Positions 61,371-64,000 of a stretch of 64,000 nt of DNA are shown here, in pieces. The stretch is from Clostridia bacterium (GTDB lineage Bacteria; Bacillota; Clostridia; RUG12999). Made by a program: the position numbers and the translations under genes. The stretch spans positions 1 through 64,000 of the forward strand of contig JAAWTG010000002.1 of assembly GCA_022801925.1 (NCBI GenBank), in the 5' to 3' direction. Within the stretch, counting starts at the first letter, position 1; every line of letters begins with the position of its first letter. The notes under the pieces are model-generated. The model saw only the letters and a program-made list of their open reading frames with translations. It made no database searches and was not told where the DNA came from.

Positions 61371-63671
61371 GTGAAATTGGAGATGAAAAATTCCAGTTTA
61401 TTGAAAAAATTTATCACTTCTTATTTGGGGGTGCTGCTCATCCCAATTTTGATTTTCACAGGGATGTATTTTGCCACAAGTCATATCATTGAAAATATTA
61501 CATATCAATCCAACCGGTATTTGTTGGAAAAGACAGGACAGATGATTGATAATGCGCTGGTTGGCATGGACAGAATTGCGCAGAACGTGGCGGGGAACAA
61601 ACGGATTCGTCAGCTTATGGACGGCGTACAGCCGGATATTATGGAGAACGGATACGAACTGTCGCTTATTATGAACGAGTTGTTGAACATTAAAAATACC
61701 GACGATTATGTGGAGGAACTGTTTCTTTATTTGAAGGACAGAGAGTTGGTCGTCACGCCCTACAGCTATTTTGACAGCCGGTATTTTTGGTCGGCGAATT
61801 ATGATGACGGAACGCTGTCTTATGAACAGTGGCAGAAGTCGTTGCTGAATGAGCAGACGAAATATTATAAAACATTGACCCGCGTGAAAGGAAAAGAGAC
61901 ATGGCAGCAGTTTATGCTGATACAAAACTATCCATTGCTGCGTGGCGAGAAAAATGTGGCAGTGGTGATTTGTCTTGACAAAAATAAAATCTATGAAGAA
62001 GTGAAAGATATTGAAGAATTTGGTGACAGCAGCTTTTTCGTGATAGGCAGTGAAGAAGGCATGGTAATCGGTCAGGGTGCAGAGCCGGAGGGACTGACCT
62101 ATCAGTCTTTGGAAAATGAATATGGTATTATATCAGGGAAATTAAATCGGGAAAAAGTGGCAATCAGCTACGTTTCAAGTAAAATTATTGACTGGAAGTA
62201 TTTGGTTGTCACATCGCGCAAACAGATTTTAGGACCCATCAACCAGCTAAAATATGGATTTATTGTTGTTGTGCTGATTTGTCTGTTCATTGGCGGACTG
62301 ATTGCAATTTATATTGCGAAGAAAAATTATTATCCCATCTCTCGGATTATGGAAAAACTGCGTGGACAAGTAGAGTGGAAGGGCGAAGGGGAAACGGATG
62401 AATATGCGCTGATTAACCAGGCGCTGCAAAAGCTGGTAGACCAAAACACCATGCTCTCCGATGCGTTTTCCAAACAAAAAAATGTCTGGAGGCAGAACTT
62501 TTTATATCGACTCTTAAAAGGGCGTAAAGACGAAACGTTGCCGGCGGAGTTGTCCATGGAAAAGCTGGGCATTTCATTTCACAGCGATACGTTTTGTGTT
62601 GCTGTGTTTTGGATAAAAGATATTGGCGAATTGTTCCGCGGCGAGGATGTGTCTGAGGGGGAACGGGAGCAAGCGCTGCAATTGATTATTGATAATATTT
62701 TATCGGAACTCCTGGAAGGGAAACAGACGGTCTACACGCTGGAGGTGGATAATATCCTCACTTGTCTTATCAATACGGCGGATAGTTCGGAGGACAGTTT
62801 GGAAACGGCTGTGAAAGCGCTGAGTGAGACCAGCGACTATGTGGAAGAATATTTTCATATTACGGTTATGCCGGCAATCAGTAATATTGTGACAGGGCTT
62901 GATATGGCAGCGGGTGCGTACCGTCAGGCGCTGGACGTGATGGAATATGAATCGGTCATGGGCAGCAAAACGCCTGTTATTTATCAGGAAATTGAACATT
63001 TATCCAATGCATTCTACTATTTTCCGCTGGAAAAGGAACAACAGCTTATGAATGCAGTCACCAGCGGAGAAGAAGAGGCGGCAAACAGAATTATTGAAGA
63101 AATTATCCATGAAAATTTTGAAAAAGAACACAAGCTTTCCGCCGCAATGGCAAAATGTTTGATATCGGATTTGATTAGCGCCATGATGAAGGCGATTCAT
63201 ATTTCGCATCCTTCCGAAGGGGAAGAACTGATGAAAAACGGCGCGTATATTGACCGGTTGATTCAGTGCGAAACGGTGCAGGACATGCAGGAGGTGGCAA
63301 GAACCCTGCTTCGCGAACTTTGCGGCTATGTGAATGAACAAAAACCAAAAACGAAAATCAATAAGCTGGCAGAAGAAATTGCAGCGTTTATCCAGCAGGA
63401 ATATACCAATCAAAGTATGAACATTTCCTATATTGCAGACCATTTCGGATTTACGCCATCGTATGTATCTAAGGTGTTTCGCGATTGGAGTCGCCAGTCG
63501 TTATTAGATTATATCAATGAAATCCGTGTGGATGCGGCAAAAGAGTTGATGCAGGATAAAAGCGTCATGGTGGGAGATGTGTCGGCAAAAGTTGGGTTTA
63601 CCAATGTGCGGACATTTACCAGAATTTTCAAAAAATATGTCGGCGTCACGCCCGGAAAATTTAAAGAATAA
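61371..63671 (+). CDS. Membrane-bound AraC-family transcriptional regulator (second copy)
   Basis: A 766-residue regulator. GTG 61371 is chosen because AAGAGGA lies 10 nt upstream. Membrane helices at about 13-38 and 296-322 frame an extracytoplasmic sensor of about 255 residues. A linker follows, then the AraC helix-turn-helix (about 662-766) with NQSMNISYIADHFGFTPSYVSKVF and VMVGDVSAKVGFTNVRTF. It has the same layout and length as 3983-6289, and both stand in a lyase/lipoprotein module. It likely senses the sugar bound by the neighbouring lipoprotein and activates the lyase operon. Confidence 0.9.
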   Translation: MKLEMKNSSLLKKFITSYLGVLLIPILIFTGMYFATSHIIENITYQSNRYLLEKTGQMIDNALVGMDRIAQNVAGNKRIRQLMDGVQPDIMENGYELSLIMNELLNIKNTDDYVEELFLYLKDRELVVTPYSYFDSRYFWSANYDDGTLSYEQWQKSLLNEQTKYYKTLTRVKGKETWQQFMLIQNYPLLRGEKNVAVVICLDKNKIYEEVKDIEEFGDSSFFVIGSEEGMVIGQGAEPEGLTYQSLENEYGIISGKLNREKVAISYVSSKIIDWKYLVVTSRKQILGPINQLKYGFIVVVLICLFIGGLIAIYIAKKNYYPISRIMEKLRGQVEWKGEGETDEYALINQALQKLVDQNTMLSDAFSKQKNVWRQNFLYRLLKGRKDETLPAELSMEKLGISFHSDTFCVAVFWIKDIGELFRGEDVSEGEREQALQLIIDNILSELLEGKQTVYTLEVDNILTCLINTADSSEDSLETAVKALSETSDYVEEYFHITVMPAISNIVTGLDMAAGAYRQALDVMEYESVMGSKTPVIYQEIEHLSNAFYYFPLEKEQQLMNAVTSGEEEAANRIIEEIIHENFEKEHKLSAAMAKCLISDLISAMMKAIHISHPSEGEELMKNGAYIDRLIQCETVQDMQEVARTLLRELCGYVNEQKPKTKINKLAEEIAAFIQQEYTNQSMNISYIADHFGFTPSYVSKVFRDWSRQSLLDYINEIRVDAAKELMQDKSVMVGDVSAKVGFTNVRTFTRIFKKYVGVTPGKFKE

Positions 63672-63678
63672 ATACAGA

Positions 63679-63731
63679 GATAACAGAAAAAGACAGAAGA
63701 ATATAATTCTTCTGTCTTTTTCTGTTATCTG
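63679..63731. terminator. Strong bidirectional terminator after the second regulator
   Basis: A perfect 25-bp inverted repeat AGATAACAGAAAAAGACAGA... with a 3-nt loop; A- and T-rich arms allow termination both ways. It faces the broken SLH gene on the minus strand. Confidence 0.88.
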
Positions 63732-63785
63732 CAATTCTATATAAGATAGTTTGGTTCTCAAAAACGGAACAAAACTAGTTTCGGT

Positions 63786-63884
63786 CTATTGCTCGGTTTC
63801 AGGTTCCAGTATTCTGTCAATCATAGTAATCAACTCTGCCCTTGTAAGCCCATCGTATGGACGGAAATATCCGGAAGTGTCGCC
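63786..63884 (-). pseudogene. 3' fragment of an S-layer homology (SLH) domain protein
   Basis: On the minus strand the last 32 codons of an SLH domain are intact: GDTSGYFRPYDGLTRAELIT followed by MIDRILEPETEQ and a stop. FRP-x-(D/N)G-(L/I)TRAE is the SLH signature. Upstream, the sequence changes to the end of the 31903-type element, so the gene is truncated. The rest of the gene (signal, other SLH repeats) is not found before the window end. Confidence 0.72.
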
Positions 63885-63919
63885 CTGCATGGCGCAAGAA
63901 TATTCGACTCCCTTATGTC
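63883..63919 (-). repeat. End fragment of the TA-flanked inverted-repeat element
   Basis: On the minus strand, just after TA, GACATAAGGGAGTCGAATAT-TCTTGCGCCATGCAGGG matches the first 37 nt of the 31903 element with a few differences. Identity stops exactly where SLH coding sequence starts. Confidence 0.65.
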
Positions 63920-64000
63920 TAGTTTTGTCGAAATACAATAGAGGCAAAAGAGACGGTGAAGCGGAATAACAGACAATGCAAACCTACATAAATCCGCTAT

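Larger units (their letters stand above)
63672..64000. other. Window end: terminator, SLH gene remnant and element end
   Basis: Apart from the terminator, SLH fragment and repeat listed separately, about 80 nt remain to the window end with no visible gene; the minus-strand frame continues open through the element end to about 63955 but without SLH-like sequence. The track ORF 63751-63969 is on the wrong strand. Confidence 0.5.

Noticed and set aside
1-64000. CRISPR array, prophage or toxin-antitoxin defence locus
   Set aside because: No regularly spaced repeats, Cas genes, phage structural genes or recognisable defence gene pairs were found in either strand.

Overview
The window looks like a chromosomal segment from an anaerobic, probably gut-associated Clostridia (low-GC Gram-positive) genome. 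The evidence is an IspH-ribosomal protein S1 fusion, a HutP-family gene in front of cmk, a DUF3787/CDIF630_02480-type spore protein, the dnaG-rpoD-trmK-nif3 order, strong Shine-Dalgarno sites and many TTG starts. No phage, CRISPR array or complete insertion sequence is visible.

Layout. (1) 1-0.3 kb: three minus-strand tRNA genes (Asp, Thr, Lys) with their promoter. (2) 0.5-7.9 kb: a polysaccharide module made of a secreted heparinase II/III-like lyase with a copper-amine-oxidase-N-like domain, a membrane AraC regulator and a solute-binding lipoprotein. (3) 8-8.9 kb: a small spore protein and a convergent YbjQ/small membrane protein pair. (4) 9-14.8 kb: a long structured leader, then five tandem paralogues (Tim44-like domain plus C-terminal zinc ribbon) and an SPFH/YdjI-like protein ending in three zinc ribbons. 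This is the most unusual locus in the window. (5) 15-26.4 kb, minus strand: two MATE transporters, a metallo-beta-lactamase-fold lipoprotein, DUF3006, SMC, FtsY and UPF0182. (6) 26.5-36.7 kb: hutP-cmk-plsC-ispH/rpsA, then dgt, dnaG-rpoD-trmK-nif3. A 313-bp inverted-repeat element sits just upstream of dnaG. (7) 36.8-43.9 kb: an aryl-acid/2-oxoacid operon (sodium symporter, PaaK-type ligase, IorA, IorB, ACT protein, PLP lyase). (8) 44-49.7 kb: murA, gltX, and a small exported protein with an OmpR-type two-component system. (9) 49.8-56.8 kb: a very large alpha-2-macroglobulin-like protein without the thioester cysteine, and ftsH. (10) 57.1-63.7 kb: a second lyase / binding lipoprotein / membrane AraC module, followed by a broken S-layer homology (SLH) end truncated at a copy of the inverted-repeat element.

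How the genes fit together. The modules at both ends are paralogous (lyase, sugar-binding lipoprotein, membrane AraC sensor) and both lack ABC permease genes, so they probably share importers encoded elsewhere. The Tim44/zinc-ribbon/SPFH cluster resembles the B. subtilis ydjGHI membrane-stress partners of PspA, but it is expanded and has no PspA gene beside it. The central blocks are conserved housekeeping genes.

Limits: all assignments come from reading translations and motifs by eye; no database search or structure prediction was run. Start codons were chosen from Shine-Dalgarno spacing and family N-termini and often differ from the supplied ORF track.
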